Source: Mycolicibacterium fluoranthenivorans
GTDB lineage: Bacteria; Actinomycetota; Actinomycetes; Mycobacteriales; Mycobacteriaceae
Reading direction: 5' to 3'
DNA: 64,000 nucleotides
NCBI RefSeq assembly: GCF_011758805.1
Contig: NZ_JAANOW010000001.1
Location: 1,612,001 to 1,676,000 of the forward strand
The number at the start of each line of letters is the position of its first letter. The first letter of the stretch is position 1. This document shows, piece after piece, positions 41,086-51,435 of the stretch. The notes beneath the pieces are model-generated. The model did not search any database, was not told where the DNA came from, and worked only from the letters and a program-made list of their open reading frames with translations. The position numbers were made by a program, and so were the translations under genes.

Positions 41086-44000
41086 TCAGCGCAGCCGTAG
41101 TCCGCGCGGCGTCCGCGCGAAACCGGCTTCGGTGAGGGCGGACTGCGCGGCCGCGCGCGCCTCGCGTCCCTCGTCGGAGGCCGGGTCCAGCACGGATACG
41201 CCGTTGACCCGTTCGACCAGCAGTGACGACACCCGCTGGTCTCGGACCAGATCGGCCAGCGCGGTGGCGGCGGCCTGCTGGGCCCCGGATTCGGCACCGA
41301 AGTTGAGCAGTGAGCGGCCGCCCCGTTCCAGGAACCACACCAGCCGGCCGTCGACCAGCACCACCAGTGCGCCGGCCTTGCGGCCCGGCCGGAAGTCACC
41401 TTCGCCGGGCCAGGGCAGTGCGGCTCCGTATGGGTTGGCCGGGTCGGTCGCCGCGAGCACCACCGCATGCCATTCGGGGCGCTCCGGGTCGACCCCGTCC
41501 AGATAACTGCGCAGCCGGTCCACCGTCGACGCCGCGGCGAACTGGGCGCCGCCCAGTGATTCGATGAAATAGCCGCGTTGACAACGCCCGGCGTCCTCGA
41601 AGGCGGTGAGCACCTTGTAGAGCATTGCGAACCCGCCGGGCAGCCCCTCGGTGGCACCGCGAGTCAGGACTCCGTGCCGGTTCAGCAGCAGCTCGGCCTG
41701 GAAGTGGGCGCGCACGGTCGAGTCCGGTTCCGGTGCGGGCAGTGCCGACCAGCGTCCGGAGACCTTCGGGTCGGTGCGTGGCGCGGGATGTGCGATCCGG
41801 TATCGGCTCAGCTTCGGCGGACGCTGGCGCTGCCGGTGTGCGGGTGCCCGCCGAGACCCGTGCAGTACCGCCCGCACCGGGGCGAACGTGTCGCCGGTGA
41901 CCATGCCGGCCCAGATCAACTCCCACAACGCAGCGCTGAACGTGCTTTCCGTGCCGTCTTCGGTGAGTTGCCGGAAGAAGTACGCGCCGCCGGCCGACAA
42001 GGTGTCCAGCAGGGCACGGTGGGTGTCGGTCAGCTCGATCGCGGCGGGCGCGGGCAGGGTCAACGGTGCCGAGTCGGCCAGATGGAAGACCACCCAGCCG
42101 TCGGCGGCCCCGATCTGTCCGGCACCGGACCATGTCACCTCGCCGGAGGCCAGGAGTTCGTCGAGCATGGCCGGCTGATAGTCGGCGACCCGTTGTGGCA
42201 GCACCAGGGATTCGACCGCCGAGGCCGGCAGCGGCACCCCGGCCAGCTGATCGATCACCGCGGCCAGCCCGTCGACGCCGCGGTTGTTCGGGGATCCGAC
42301 GTGCTGCCAGGCCGGCAGGAACCGGCCATAGGCGGCGGGGCTGACCGGTTCCACCGCGGCGCGCAACGCCGCCAAGGACCGTCGCCGCAGGATCTTCAGA
42401 ACGACTGCGTCACACCACTGTTCGCCACGCGGGCCCGGTGCCGCCGCCGGGTCGGCCGCGGCATCGCTGAACTCACCCCGCACGAGTTTGCCGTCCGCGG
42501 CCATCCGGCCCAGCACATCGGCGGTCACCCGCAGTCCCAGCCCGAATCGCGCGGCCGCCTCGGCGGTGCTGAACGGGCCGTGGGTGCGGGCGTAGCGGCC
42601 CAGCAGTTCGCCCAGCGGATCGGTCGCGGACTCCAGGAACGTCAGCGGCACTCCGACCGGTACGGCCACCCCGACTCCGTCGCGCAACAGCCCGATGTCT
42701 TCGATCGACACCCACCAGGTCGCCCCGGCGAACGTCACCGTCAGCGCCCGGCGTGCGGTGCGCAGGCCTTCGAGCCAGCCACCGATCTCCGTCGTGGTGC
42801 AGCGGTCGGCCAGTTCGTCCGCCGTGAGCGGGCCCAGCAGCCGCAGCAGGTCGGCGATACCCTCCGCGTCACGGGCAGCCCGGTCGGGATCGAGATGCTG
42901 TAACTGACGGGCGGTCGCGGCGAGCACCTCGGGGTCGAGCAGGTCCCGCAGCTCGACCCGGCCGAGCAATTCGGCGAGCAGCACGCTGTCCAAGGACAGC
43001 GCGGCCGCCCGGCGTTCGGCCAGCGGGCTGTCGCCCTCGTACATGAACGCGCCGACGTAGCCGAACAGTACGGACGCCGCGAAGGGTGAGGGCGTGGTGG
43101 TTTCGACGTCGATCAACCGCACCCGGCGTTGGGCGATCCGACTCATCAGGTCGGTCAGCGCCGGCACGTCATAGACGTCCTGCAGGCATTCGCGGACGGT
43201 CTCCAGCACGATCGGGAAGTCGGGATATTTGCGGGCCACGTCGAGCAACTGCGAGGCCCGCTGGCGTTGATGCCACAGCGGTGACCGTTTGCCCGGATTC
43301 CTGCGCGGCAGCAGCAGCGCACGCGCCGCGCATTCGCGGAACCGCGAGGCGAACAGCGCCGACCCGCCCACCTCGGTGGTGACGAGTGGCTCGATCTCGT
43401 CGGCCTCGAACACGAAAATATCTGCCCCGGGTGGCTTTTCATCCGTATCGGGCAGCCGGACGATGATGCCGTCATCGGAGGCCGTCGGCTTCTCGTCGAT
43501 GCCGTAGCGCTCGTGGAGCCGCCGTGACACGGCCAGTGCCAGCGGGCCGTGCACCCGCAGCCCGTACGGGGAGTGCAAGATCAGCCGCCAGTCACCCAGC
43601 TCGTCGTGGAACCGTTCCACCACCAGCGTGGTATCGGTGGGCACCACGCCGGTGGACTGGCGTTGTTCGTCGAGCAGTTGCCACAGATTGTCGGTGGCGA
43701 AATCGTCGAAACCGGTTTCTGCGCAGCGCACATCGAAGTCGGCGCGGCCCAGCGCGGCCAGCTCGCCGGTGAACCGTCCGACCGCGGCGCCCAACTCGGC
43801 AGGCCGGCCCACGCTGTCACCGCGCCAGAACGGCAGCCGTGCCGGCTGACCGGGCGCGGGCAGCACCATCACGCGGTCGTGGGTGATCTCGGTGATCCGC
43901 CAGCTGGTGGCGCCGAGCGAGATGACATCGCCCGGACGCGACTCGTAGACCATTTCCTCATCGAGTTCGCCGACCCGGGAGGGTTTTTCGGTGGCGAGGT

Positions 44001-45606
44001 AGACGGTGAACATGCCGCGGTCGGGAATCGCACCGCCGGAGGTGACCGCCAGCCGCTGCGCCCCGGGCCGCGCGGTCAGGGTGGCCCCGAGATCCCCGCC
44101 GCGGTCGTAGATCAGCCGCGGGCGCAGTTCGGCGAATTCGGTGGACGGGTACTTCCCGGACAACAGATCCAGCGTCGCCTCGAATGCGCTGCGCGGCAGG
44201 GTCGCGAAGGGAGCGCTGCGGCGCACCGTGTCGAACCAGGTCTCGACGTCCAGCGGTTCCAGCGCGGCCGCGGCCACGGTGTGCTGGGCCAGGATGTCGA
44301 GCGGATTGGCCGGCACCGCCATCGACTCGATCTCGCCGGCCTGCATCCGCTGCACCGTGACCGCGCAGTCGATCAGGTCGGTGCGATGGTTGGGGAACAG
44401 CACACCCTGGGAGATCTCGCCGACCTGGTGACCGGCGCGGCCGATGCGCTGCAGGCCGCTGGCCACCGAGGGGGGCGCCGAGACCTGGATGACGAGGTCC
44501 ACCGCACCCATGTCGATGCCCAGTTCCAGGCTGGAGGTGGCGACGACGGCTTTGAGCCGCCCGCTTTTCAGGTCGTCCTCGACGGCGGCGCGCTGCTCCT
44601 TGCTCACCGAGCCGTGATGGGCGCGGGCCAGCAGGGTGGGCGCGCCGAAGCTCTGGCCGCTGGCCATGACGTGGGCGGGGGCGCCGCCCCCCACCTTCGG
44701 GTTGTGCCCCTCGGGCAGCTCGATACCGGTGCGCTCGGCATGGATCTCGTTGAGCCGGGACGTGAGGCGCTCGGCCAGCCGCCGGGAATTGGCGAAGACG
44801 ATCGAAGACTGATGCGCTTCGATCAGGTCGACGATGCGCTCCTCGACATCCGGCCAGATCGAGTTGTCGGCCAGATTCGCCATATCCGGCACGGGTACCT
44901 GGACCTTGAGGTCGAAGGTCTTGTCGGCGGGTGGGGCGACGATATGCGCCGGGGCGGACCCGGCCAGGAAGCGCGCCACCTCCTCGGGCGGGCGCACCGT
45001 CGCCGACAGTCCGATGCGCTGGGCCGGAGTGTCGAGTAGGGCGTCGAGGCGCTCCAGCGAAAGGGCCAGGTGCGCACCGCGTTTGGTGCCCGCGACGGCG
45101 TGTACCTCGTCGACGATGACGGTGTGCACCGAGGTCAGCGTGTCCCGGGCGGACGAGGTGAGCATGAGGAACAGTGACTCGGGGGTGGTGATCAGGATGT
45201 CCGGCGGCCTCGCGATCAGCTCACGGCGCTGCTTGGGTGGGGTGTCGCCGGACCGCACGCCCACGGTGATGGCCGGAGCCTGCTCGCCGAGCCGTTCGGC
45301 CACCCGGGCGATACCGGTGAGCGGGGTGCGCAGGTTGCGTTCGACGTCGACGGCGAGGGCTTTCAGCGGAGAGACGTAGAGCACCTTGGTGCCCCGGCTC
45401 GGCTCGGTGCGGGCGAGCTGATCGATGGCCCAGAGGAACGCCGCCAGCGTCTTGCCGGAACCGGTGGGCGCGATGACCAGGGTGTGCCGCCCGTCGGCGA
45501 TCGCGGACCAAGCCTCGGACTGCGCCAGGGTGGGGGCCGGGAAGGTGCCCGCGAACCACTGCCGGGTCAGCTCGCTGAACCGGCCCAGTGGATCGGGTGG
45601 GGCCAT
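41086..45606 (-). CDS. lhr: Large ATP-dependent helicase Lhr
   Basis: 1,506 residues, the full length of bacterial Lhr. Superfamily 2 motifs are APTGSGKTLAAF (46-57), VDEVHAVAGTKRGAHLALSL, LSATVRPPEEVA and QRIGRAGHQ; the winged-helix and Lhr-specific C-terminal extensions fill about 450-1506. It is a 3'-5' translocase that unwinds RNA:DNA hybrids and is induced by DNA damage in mycobacteria. A palindromic hairpin separates it from the upstream TetR gene, so its own promoter should be within 45607-45640. Position matches Rv3296. Confidence 0.95.
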   Translation of the reverse strand: MAPPDPLGRFSELTRQWFAGTFPAPTLAQSEAWSAIADGRHTLVIAPTGSGKTLAAFLWAIDQLARTEPSRGTKVLYVSPLKALAVDVERNLRTPLTGIARVAERLGEQAPAITVGVRSGDTPPKQRRELIARPPDILITTPESLFLMLTSSARDTLTSVHTVIVDEVHAVAGTKRGAHLALSLERLDALLDTPAQRIGLSATVRPPEEVARFLAGSAPAHIVAPPADKTFDLKVQVPVPDMANLADNSIWPDVEERIVDLIEAHQSSIVFANSRRLAERLTSRLNEIHAERTGIELPEGHNPKVGGGAPAHVMASGQSFGAPTLLARAHHGSVSKEQRAAVEDDLKSGRLKAVVATSSLELGIDMGAVDLVIQVSAPPSVASGLQRIGRAGHQVGEISQGVLFPNHRTDLIDCAVTVQRMQAGEIESMAVPANPLDILAQHTVAAAALEPLDVETWFDTVRRSAPFATLPRSAFEATLDLLSGKYPSTEFAELRPRLIYDRGGDLGATLTARPGAQRLAVTSGGAIPDRGMFTVYLATEKPSRVGELDEEMVYESRPGDVISLGATSWRITEITHDRVMVLPAPGQPARLPFWRGDSVGRPAELGAAVGRFTGELAALGRADFDVRCAETGFDDFATDNLWQLLDEQRQSTGVVPTDTTLVVERFHDELGDWRLILHSPYGLRVHGPLALAVSRRLHERYGIDEKPTASDDGIIVRLPDTDEKPPGADIFVFEADEIEPLVTTEVGGSALFASRFRECAARALLLPRRNPGKRSPLWHQRQRASQLLDVARKYPDFPIVLETVRECLQDVYDVPALTDLMSRIAQRRVRLIDVETTTPSPFAASVLFGYVGAFMYEGDSPLAERRAAALSLDSVLLAELLGRVELRDLLDPEVLAATARQLQHLDPDRAARDAEGIADLLRLLGPLTADELADRCTTTEIGGWLEGLRTARRALTVTFAGATWWVSIEDIGLLRDGVGVAVPVGVPLTFLESATDPLGELLGRYARTHGPFSTAEAAARFGLGLRVTADVLGRMAADGKLVRGEFSDAAADPAAAPGPRGEQWCDAVVLKILRRRSLAALRAAVEPVSPAAYGRFLPAWQHVGSPNNRGVDGLAAVIDQLAGVPLPASAVESLVLPQRVADYQPAMLDELLASGEVTWSGAGQIGAADGWVVFHLADSAPLTLPAPAAIELTDTHRALLDTLSAGGAYFFRQLTEDGTESTFSAALWELIWAGMVTGDTFAPVRAVLHGSRRAPAHRQRQRPPKLSRYRIAHPAPRTDPKVSGRWSALPAPEPDSTVRAHFQAELLLNRHGVLTRGATEGLPGGFAMLYKVLTAFEDAGRCQRGYFIESLGGAQFAAASTVDRLRSYLDGVDPERPEWHAVVLAATDPANPYGAALPWPGEGDFRPGRKAGALVVLVDGRLVWFLERGGRSLLNFGAESGAQQAAATALADLVRDQRVSSLLVERVNGVSVLDPASDEGREARAAAQSALTEAGFARTPRGLRLR

Positions 45607-45639
45607 CAGTCCATACTGCCGCCCACCACCGACAACTCC

Positions 45640-45692
45640 GCGATTTGTGCACGTTCACCGGCGGTCGGCGCCGGTGAACGTGCACAAATCGC
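45640..45692. terminator. Long perfect hairpin between TetR and lhr
   Basis: 24-bp perfect arms (45640-45663, 45669-45692) and a 5-nt loop, nearly the same sequence as 2422-2470 but with one T-A pair replaced by C-G on both arms. It lies 4 bp beyond the TetR stop on the reverse strand, where it could end the TetR transcript before lhr. Confidence 0.6.
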
Positions 45693-45695
45693 TGG

Positions 45696-46346
45696 TCAGC
45701 GGGCGTCGGGCGCGACCGCGGCGGCCAGTGACGCGGGGATGCCGGGGACTCGGCCGACGGCGTCGAGCAGGGCGTGCGCGCAGGTGTCGGCGACGAAATC
45801 GCGGTCGAGCGACGCGTCGAGCACCCGTTGCCGGCAGAACTCGAAGGTGAAGGCCAGCCAGCCGTACACCGTGACCCGCAGATCGCGGGCCAGCTCCGGC
45901 GCGGCGGTATCGCCCACGGCCGCGGTGATCGCGCCGATGATCCGGTCGGCCTGGCGGTCGTTGTCCAGTTCGTCGATCCCCCGCAGCACCGGGTCGACGC
46001 GGCCCATGCCCATATACGCGGCCCACGCGCCGTGCGGGTGTTCCTCGTCGTACCGCAGGTAGGCCAGCACGCCCGCGCGCACCTGACCGAACAGCGTCTG
46101 CCCCGGCTCGGGCGCGTGGTTGGTGGCCTCGAACAGGCGCTCACCCTCGGCGCGGACCACTGCGGCGAAGAACGCGCGCTTGTCCGGGAAGTAGTGATAC
46201 ATCAGCGCGCGGGAGATGCCGGCCCGCTCGGCGATCTCGTCGATGCGGACCTCGTCATAGGGGCGTTGCCCGAACACCTCGGCGCCGAGGTTCAGCAGTT
46301 CGGTGCGCCGGTCGTCCGGGGACAGGCGTCGCCGGGATTCCCCCAT
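45696..46346 (-). CDS. TetR-family regulator (Rv3295-like)
   Basis: 216 residues. The helix-turn-helix (about 15-55) is YDEVRIDEIAERAGISRALM then YHYFPDKRAFF. The ligand domain is standard for the family. Upstream of lhr on the same strand as in M. tuberculosis, but separated from it by the long hairpin, so separate transcripts are likely. Ligand and targets are unknown; it may control itself. The start is 113 bp from the divergent SnoaL-like gene. Confidence 0.88.
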   Translation of the reverse strand: MGESRRRLSPDDRRTELLNLGAEVFGQRPYDEVRIDEIAERAGISRALMYHYFPDKRAFFAAVVRAEGERLFEATNHAPEPGQTLFGQVRAGVLAYLRYDEEHPHGAWAAYMGMGRVDPVLRGIDELDNDRQADRIIGAITAAVGDTAAPELARDLRVTVYGWLAFTFEFCRQRVLDASLDRDFVADTCAHALLDAVGRVPGIPASLAAAVAPDAR

Positions 46347-46459
46347 GCCGGAATCGTAATGCGCACGTGTGTAACAGCAGCCGGTGCCCTGCGATATCTG
46401 GCCAGCGGTCGACCGGGCAGCTTGACTCTTCCCCTGCGGGAGACTGCACCGTGGGGGTC

Positions 46460-46825
46460 ATGACCCTCCATCACCGCAAGAACGCACAATCCGAATGGGA
46501 TGCGCTCCCCGAGATCGTCAAGACCTACCTCACCGCGCATGCGACCGGCAAGGACAGCAGAGTACTCGCGGTCTTCACGGCCGATGCCGTTGTGACGGAC
46601 GAAGGGCACGACCATGTCGGCCACGATCGGATCGATGCCTGGCTGAACGGTCCCGCCGGCGAGTACACCTATACCACCGAGTTCACCAGTGCCACTGTCG
46701 TTGACACCGAGAATGTCGATGTGCTCCAACGCCTGAAGGGGAACTTCCCGGGCGGTGTCGCCGACCTCCACTATCGGTTCACGCTGGATGGTGCGCTTGT
46801 CAGCCGACTGGTGATCGAGCCCTGA
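46460..46825 (+). CDS. SnoaL/NTF2-like protein
   Basis: 121 residues from the ATG at 46460, compact alpha+beta NTF2 fold. Recognisable elements are YLTAHATGKDSRVLAVFTAD in the first helices and GHDRIDAWLNGPAGEYTYTT in the middle. Many members are small isomerases, cyclases or binding proteins; the aspartates at the pocket mouth are present, but no function can be assigned. Convergent with the SDR gene, 46 bp between stops. Confidence 0.75.
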   Translation: MTLHHRKNAQSEWDALPEIVKTYLTAHATGKDSRVLAVFTADAVVTDEGHDHVGHDRIDAWLNGPAGEYTYTTEFTSATVVDTENVDVLQRLKGNFPGGVADLHYRFTLDGALVSRLVIEP

Positions 46826-46845
46826 CCGTGCTCCGCGTCAACCCG

Positions 46846-46858
46846 AGACGTCGCGTCT
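46846..46858. terminator. Weak dyad between convergent genes
   Basis: AGACG-TCG-CGTCT, 5-bp arms and 3-nt loop, in the 46-bp gap between the SnoaL-like and SDR genes. Too short to be a certain terminator. Confidence 0.25.
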
Positions 46859-46871
46859 GATCCCCGACCTG

Positions 46872-47666
46872 TCACCTGCCCAGCGCGCGCTGATACCGCC
46901 GCATCCCCGCGATCCAGCGGTCGTAGTCGGCACCCTTGCCCCGGTACATCTCCAGCACCGCCTCATGTGGCAGCACCAGGAACCGTTCGTCGCGCACACC
47001 CGCCAGCGTCGCGGCAGCCACCTCCTCGGCGGTGAGCACCTCGCCCGCGGTGGTGACCGAATCGGCGGCCAGCCGGGTGACCGGATCCGTGGCATCGCGG
47101 ATATCGGTGAGCAGCGGCGTGTCCACCCCCATCGGGCAGACGCAGGTGACGCCGACTCCGCTGTCCCCGTACGTGATCGACAACCACTCGGCGAACCCCA
47201 CCGCGGCGTGTTTGGTGACGGCGTAACCGGCCGCGCCGACCTGGGTGAGCAAGCCGGCCGCCGAGGCGACGCTGACGAAATACCCGCCGCGCTGCAGCCA
47301 CTCGGGCACCAGGGCGTCCGCCGCCCGGATGTGGGCACGCAGGTTCACGTCCAGTACTTGGTCCCACGTGGCTTCGGTGCCGAGCCCGGGTGCGCCGATG
47401 ATGCCGGCATTGGCGACGTAGATGTCGACCGGCCCGAACTGCGTCCGGGCGGTGTCGATCAGCGTGGCGATACCCCCGGTCGAACTGGCATCTGCTGACA
47501 CTCCGACGGCGCGATCCCCGATGGACTCGGCCGTCTGGGTGGCCGCGACTCCGTTGAGGTCGCCGGCCACCACCGACGCGCCGGCCGCCGCGAACGCATG
47601 GGCCAACGCTCGTCCGATACCCGAACCCGCCCCGGTGATGACGGCCACCCGGCCCTCGATCTGCAT
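46872..47666 (-). CDS. Short-chain dehydrogenase/reductase
   Basis: 264 residues, classical SDR. Cofactor motif TGAGSGIGRALA (about 11-22), NAGIIGA, catalytic serine in VASAAGL and YAVTK with the Tyr-Lys pair. It lies 19 bp after the acyl-CoA ligase gene and is the last gene of the leftward arm of the catabolic island. NAD(P)-linked alcohol or ketone conversion; substrate unknown. Confidence 0.88.
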   Translation of the reverse strand: MQIEGRVAVITGAGSGIGRALAHAFAAAGASVVAGDLNGVAATQTAESIGDRAVGVSADASSTGGIATLIDTARTQFGPVDIYVANAGIIGAPGLGTEATWDQVLDVNLRAHIRAADALVPEWLQRGGYFVSVASAAGLLTQVGAAGYAVTKHAAVGFAEWLSITYGDSGVGVTCVCPMGVDTPLLTDIRDATDPVTRLAADSVTTAGEVLTAEEVAAATLAGVRDERFLVLPHEAVLEMYRGKGADYDRWIAGMRRYQRALGR

Positions 47667-47685
47667 GAGACGTGTCTACCAGTGC

Positions 47686-49146
47686 TCAGCGCACGAGCTC
47701 ACGCAGCTCCCGCTTGAGTACCTTGCCGTAGCTGTTCTTGGGCAGCTCGTCGACGTGGACATACCGCTTGGGTCGCTTGAAGCGGGCGATGCGCTCCAGC
47801 AGGTGCGTGTCGAGAGCGTCTTCGGTGGCGGTCCCGACGATGAAAGCGACGACCACCTCACCCCATTCGTCGTCGGGGGCGCCCACGACGCAGGCCTCCA
47901 CGACGTCCGGGTGCTCGATCAGGACTTCCTCGACCTCACGCGGATAGATGTTGCTGCCACCGCTGATCACCACGTCCTTGCTGCGATCCCGCAGGGTGAG
48001 GAATCCGCGCCCGTCGAACGACCCCAGGTCACCGGTGCGCAACCACCCGTCGACCAGGGTGGCCGCCGTCGCCGTCGGGTTGTTCCAGTATCCGGACATG
48101 ACGACGTCACCGCGACAGACGATTTCGCCGACCTCGTCGATACCGGCCGGGGTGCCGCCATCGTCGAGCACGGCGACCTCCACACCGGAACGCGCATAGC
48201 CGACCGAACCGAGCACCGCGTCGCTCGCGTCGAGATGATCGTGGCGGCGCAAACCGGTGATCGTCATCGGAGCCTCGCCCTGGCCGTAGAGCTGCACGAA
48301 GATCGGGCCGAAGGCGGCCATCGCCTTCTTGAGACTGTCCACGTACATCGGTCCGCCGCCGTAGACCACCGTCGTCAGGTTCTGCGGTCGCGGCCGGCCG
48401 GTTGCCACCAGACGCTGCACCATCGTCGGTGCCAGGAAACAGCTCACGCCCGGATGGTGATCGCACAGGTCGAGGAATTCCGCCGGCTCGAACCCCGCAG
48501 ATTCGGGGATGACCTGCCGCGCCGCACGCAACACGTACGGTGCGATGTACAGACCGGAACCGTGCGACATCGGTGCACCGTGAATCAGGCTGTGATTCTC
48601 GTCAGGTGCGTCGAAGTCGGCGAGATGCGCCACCGTCATCGCCATCAGATTGCGATGTGACAGCATGGCGCCCTTGGATTTTCCGGTGGTGCCGCTGGTG
48701 TAGAACAGCCAGGCCAGGGCGCCCGGATCGGTGTTCGCCCGCACCGCCGGAGCATGGGCCAGGCGGACGTCGTAACCCGCGCCGCCGAGGACCTCCACCG
48801 GCGCACCGTCGAGCCCCACCGCGATCTTGGGGGAGGCGAATACCAGTGACACGCCGGCATCGTCGAGGATCTGCGCCATCTCGCGCGGATGTAGCTTGAA
48901 GTTGATCGGTACCACGACACATCCGGCAGCCCACACCGCGAACATCACTTCGATGATCTCCGGGCGGTTCTCGCTGGCGATGGCGATCCGGGCGCCGGTG
49001 TCATGCCTTGCGCTGAGGGATCCCGCCAGCCGCAGGGCCCGGTCGCGCAACTGTGCCCAGGTGTGCAGTTGCCGGGTGCCCAGGTATACCGCGCCGCGGT
49101 CGCCGAACCGGGCGGCGGCCTGCTCGAGTACGCCGAACAGGTTCAC
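47686..49146 (-). CDS. Acyl-CoA synthetase / AMP-dependent ligase
   Basis: 486 residues from a GTG at 49146. AMP-binding loop [15 protein letters not shown] (about 162-176), [10 protein letters not shown], the adenylate motif [22 protein letters not shown] and the C-terminal catalytic lysine in [13 protein letters not shown]. It activates a carboxylic acid as an acyl-AMP and then a CoA thioester. Start and the upstream SDR stop overlap (GTGA). Paired with another ligase in the same operon, it may handle a different chain length or ring-opened acid. Confidence 0.9.
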   Translation of the reverse strand: MNLFGVLEQAAARFGDRGAVYLGTRQLHTWAQLRDRALRLAGSLSARHDTGARIAIASENRPEIIEVMFAVWAAGCVVVPINFKLHPREMAQILDDAGVSLVFASPKIAVGLDGAPVEVLGGAGYDVRLAHAPAVRANTDPGALAWLFYTSGTTGKSKGAMLSHRNLMAMTVAHLADFDAPDENHSLIHGAPMSHGSGLYIAPYVLRAARQVIPESAGFEPAEFLDLCDHHPGVSCFLAPTMVQRLVATGRPRPQNLTTVVYGGGPMYVDSLKKAMAAFGPIFVQLYGQGEAPMTITGLRRHDHLDASDAVLGSVGYARSGVEVAVLDDGGTPAGIDEVGEIVCRGDVVMSGYWNNPTATAATLVDGWLRTGDLGSFDGRGFLTLRDRSKDVVISGGSNIYPREVEEVLIEHPDVVEACVVGAPDDEWGEVVVAFIVGTATEDALDTHLLERIARFKRPKRYVHVDELPKNSYGKVLKRELRELVR

Positions 49147-49910
49147 TGCTGGACCCACCGTGAGTCGAGCGCGAAATCTGACAGGTACTTCGTCGAGCTC
49201 CAGCCGCCGTCGACGACGATGGTCTGGCCGTTGATGAAACTCCCCGCGGGCGAACACAGGAACGCCACCGTGCCGGCGATGTCATCGACGGTGCCCAGGC
49301 GGGTGTGTGGTGTCATCTCGGTGTTGATCTTGCGGAACCGGTCATCCTCGAGGCGGGTGGCGACCATCGGGGTCAGCGTCACACCCGGTGCCACCGCGTT
49401 GCACCGGATGCCCTGGGCACCGTACTGGCAGGCGATATGCGTGGTCAGCGCGGTCAATCCGCCCTTCGCCGCGGAGTACGCCCCGCCGCGCAGCCCGCCC
49501 ACCACCGCGAAGGTGGAGGTGACGTTGATGATGGCCGAGCCGGACGGCATGTGCGGCAACGCGTCCCGGGACAGCCGGAACGGGGCCCGCAACATCAGGC
49601 CCAGGAAATGGTCCAGTGCTTCGTCATCGGTCTCGTGCAGTGGCGTGGGGCTGCCCACCCCGGCGTTGTTGATCAGATAGTCGACGTGACCCCATGTCGA
49701 CACTGCGGTGTCCACGATGCGCTGTGGCGCGTCGTCGTCGACCAGATCGGCGACCAGGGTGTGCACGGATCCGCCGCCTGCGGCCCGTAGTTCGGCGAGC
49801 CGTTGCTCGTCACGGCCCACACCCAACACGGTCATCCCGGTTTCGGCGAGCAAGGTGGCGCAGCGGAATCCGATACCGCTGCTGGCGCCCGTCACGATCG
49901 CTACCTGCAT
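49143..49910 (-). CDS. Short-chain dehydrogenase/reductase
   Basis: 255 residues. TGASSGIG (about 7-14), NNAGVGS, catalytic serine in NVTSTFA and YSAAK; C-terminal [10 protein letters not shown]. It is sandwiched between two acyl-CoA ligases, 1 bp after the first and overlapping the second by 4 bp, so it is translated in the same operon. Probable NAD(P)-linked hydroxyl/ketone step in the island's pathway, but the substrate is not evident. Confidence 0.9.
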   Translation of the reverse strand: MQVAIVTGASSGIGFRCATLLAETGMTVLGVGRDEQRLAELRAAGGGSVHTLVADLVDDDAPQRIVDTAVSTWGHVDYLINNAGVGSPTPLHETDDEALDHFLGLMLRAPFRLSRDALPHMPSGSAIINVTSTFAVVGGLRGGAYSAAKGGLTALTTHIACQYGAQGIRCNAVAPGVTLTPMVATRLEDDRFRKINTEMTPHTRLGTVDDIAGTVAFLCSPAGSFINGQTIVVDGGWSSTKYLSDFALDSRWVQQ

Positions 49911-49911
49911 G

Positions 49912-51435
49912 TCAGCCTCTCATCAGGGTTGCTCGTATCTCGTGCTTCAGCACCTTTCCCGCGTCGTTGCGCGGGAGTGCCTCCCATCTGACGACCTGCT
50001 CGGGTGCCTTGAATCTGGCAACCCCGTGCTCGTCGAGCAGGCTGCGCAGCGCGGCCACATCGGGTGGGGGGTTCTCGGCGCTGACGATGACCGCACACGC
50101 GCGTTCCCCGGTGCGCTCGTCGGGAATGCCCACGATCGCGATCTCGTCGATGTCTGGATGCCCGATGAGGATGTCCTCGATCTCCTTGGCGGAGATGTTC
50201 TCTCCGTTGCGGATGATGAGGTCTTTGGCGCGGCCGGTCACCACCAGGTAGCCGTCCGGCGTGAGCCGGCCGAGGTCCCCGGTGCGGAAGTACCCGTCGG
50301 CATCGAGGTCGCGGTCATGCGAGTGCAGGTAACCCACCAGCATCTGGGGGCCACGCACCCGGATCTCACCGTCGACCACCGCGATATCGGCGATACCGGG
50401 TCTGCCGTCGGTATCGGCGGCGCGGTCCGGATCCTCGGGGGACCCCACGGTGCTCACCGGCACCTCGGTGGACCCGTACACCCGTGTCACCACGGCTTTT
50501 TCGAAGCTCTGGGTGGCGCGCCGGATCAACGACGGCGGTACCGACGCGCCGCCGCAGACGAAGACCTTCAGATCGGGAAGCCGGGTGCCGGCCCGCTCGG
50601 CCGCGCCGAGCAGGCCGTCCAGGAACGGGGTCGCCCCGGCCATATGGGTGCAACGGTGGGTGGTCATCAGCACCACCGCCGCATCCGGATCCCAGCTCTC
50701 CATGAGCACCGCGGTGGACCCCAGCAGCAGCGGGCACTCGAAGGCGTAGATCGAGCCGCCGATATGGGCGATCGGCGAGGGCACCAGGAAGGTGTCGCCG
50801 GCGTCGACCCGCCAATGCGCACCGATCTGCGCTATCAGCGCACCGATCGAACGATGGCTGTGCAGAACGCCTTTCGGGCGCCCGGTGGTGCCCGAGGTGT
50901 ACATCACCATGCGTACCGACGCGGGATCGTGGGACTGGGGGAGCAGCGGCTCACCAGAGAGGAGCGACCCAAATTCGGTGAGCCCGTGTCCTTGATCGTG
51001 GCCGCGGACCACCACCACCTCCGGCGGTGTGGAGAGCTTTGCCGCCACCCGGGCCAACATCGCGGGATAGTCGTACCCGCGGAACACGGCCGGTACGAAG
51101 ATCATTCGGACATCCGCATCGGCGATAATGAACTGCAGTTCACGATCGCGCAGGGATGGCAGCACGGGATTGACCACCATGCCCGCCCACGTCGCGGCCA
51201 GGTACACCACCGCCGCCTCGTGCCAGTTCGGCAGCATGAACGACACCACGCTGCCGGGCGGCATCCGCTCGGACATGGACCGGGCGAGTGTCGCGGCCCG
51301 GTCCCGCAGCGTCGCGGCGTCCAGCCGGGTGTCGCCGTCCACGATGAGCACCCGCCCCGGATCGTGCTGCGCCGTCTCGCGCAGGGTGTCGGCCAGTGTC
51401 AGGGGCGAGCGAAGCGACGGGGGAATGGTGGTCAC
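49912..51435 (-). CDS. Acyl-CoA synthetase / AMP-dependent ligase
   Basis: 507 residues from a GTG at 51435 overlapping the GntR stop (GTGA). AMP loop [19 protein letters not shown] (about 177-195), [39 protein letters not shown] and the catalytic lysine in [12 protein letters not shown]. Similar to cyclohexanecarboxylate or medium-chain acyl-CoA ligases by overall pattern, without proof of substrate. The tight coupling to the regulator suggests it is an early step of the leftward arm. Confidence 0.9.
   Translation of the reverse strand: MTTIPPSLRSPLTLADTLRETAQHDPGRVLIVDGDTRLDAATLRDRAATLARSMSERMPPGSVVSFMLPNWHEAAVVYLAATWAGMVVNPVLPSLRDRELQFIIADADVRMIFVPAVFRGYDYPAMLARVAAKLSTPPEVVVVRGHDQGHGLTEFGSLLSGEPLLPQSHDPASVRMVMYTSGTTGRPKGVLHSHRSIGALIAQIGAHWRVDAGDTFLVPSPIAHIGGSIYAFECPLLLGSTAVLMESWDPDAAVVLMTTHRCTHMAGATPFLDGLLGAAERAGTRLPDLKVFVCGGASVPPSLIRRATQSFEKAVVTRVYGSTEVPVSTVGSPEDPDRAADTDGRPGIADIAVVDGEIRVRGPQMLVGYLHSHDRDLDADGYFRTGDLGRLTPDGYLVVTGRAKDLIIRNGENISAKEIEDILIGHPDIDEIAIVGIPDERTGERACAVIVSAENPPPDVAALRSLLDEHGVARFKAPEQVVRWEALPRNDAGKVLKHEIRATLMRG

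Noticed and set aside
43549..45039. Long forward open frame opposite lhr
   Set aside because: Shadow of lhr; no recognisable motif and composition typical of antisense translation.
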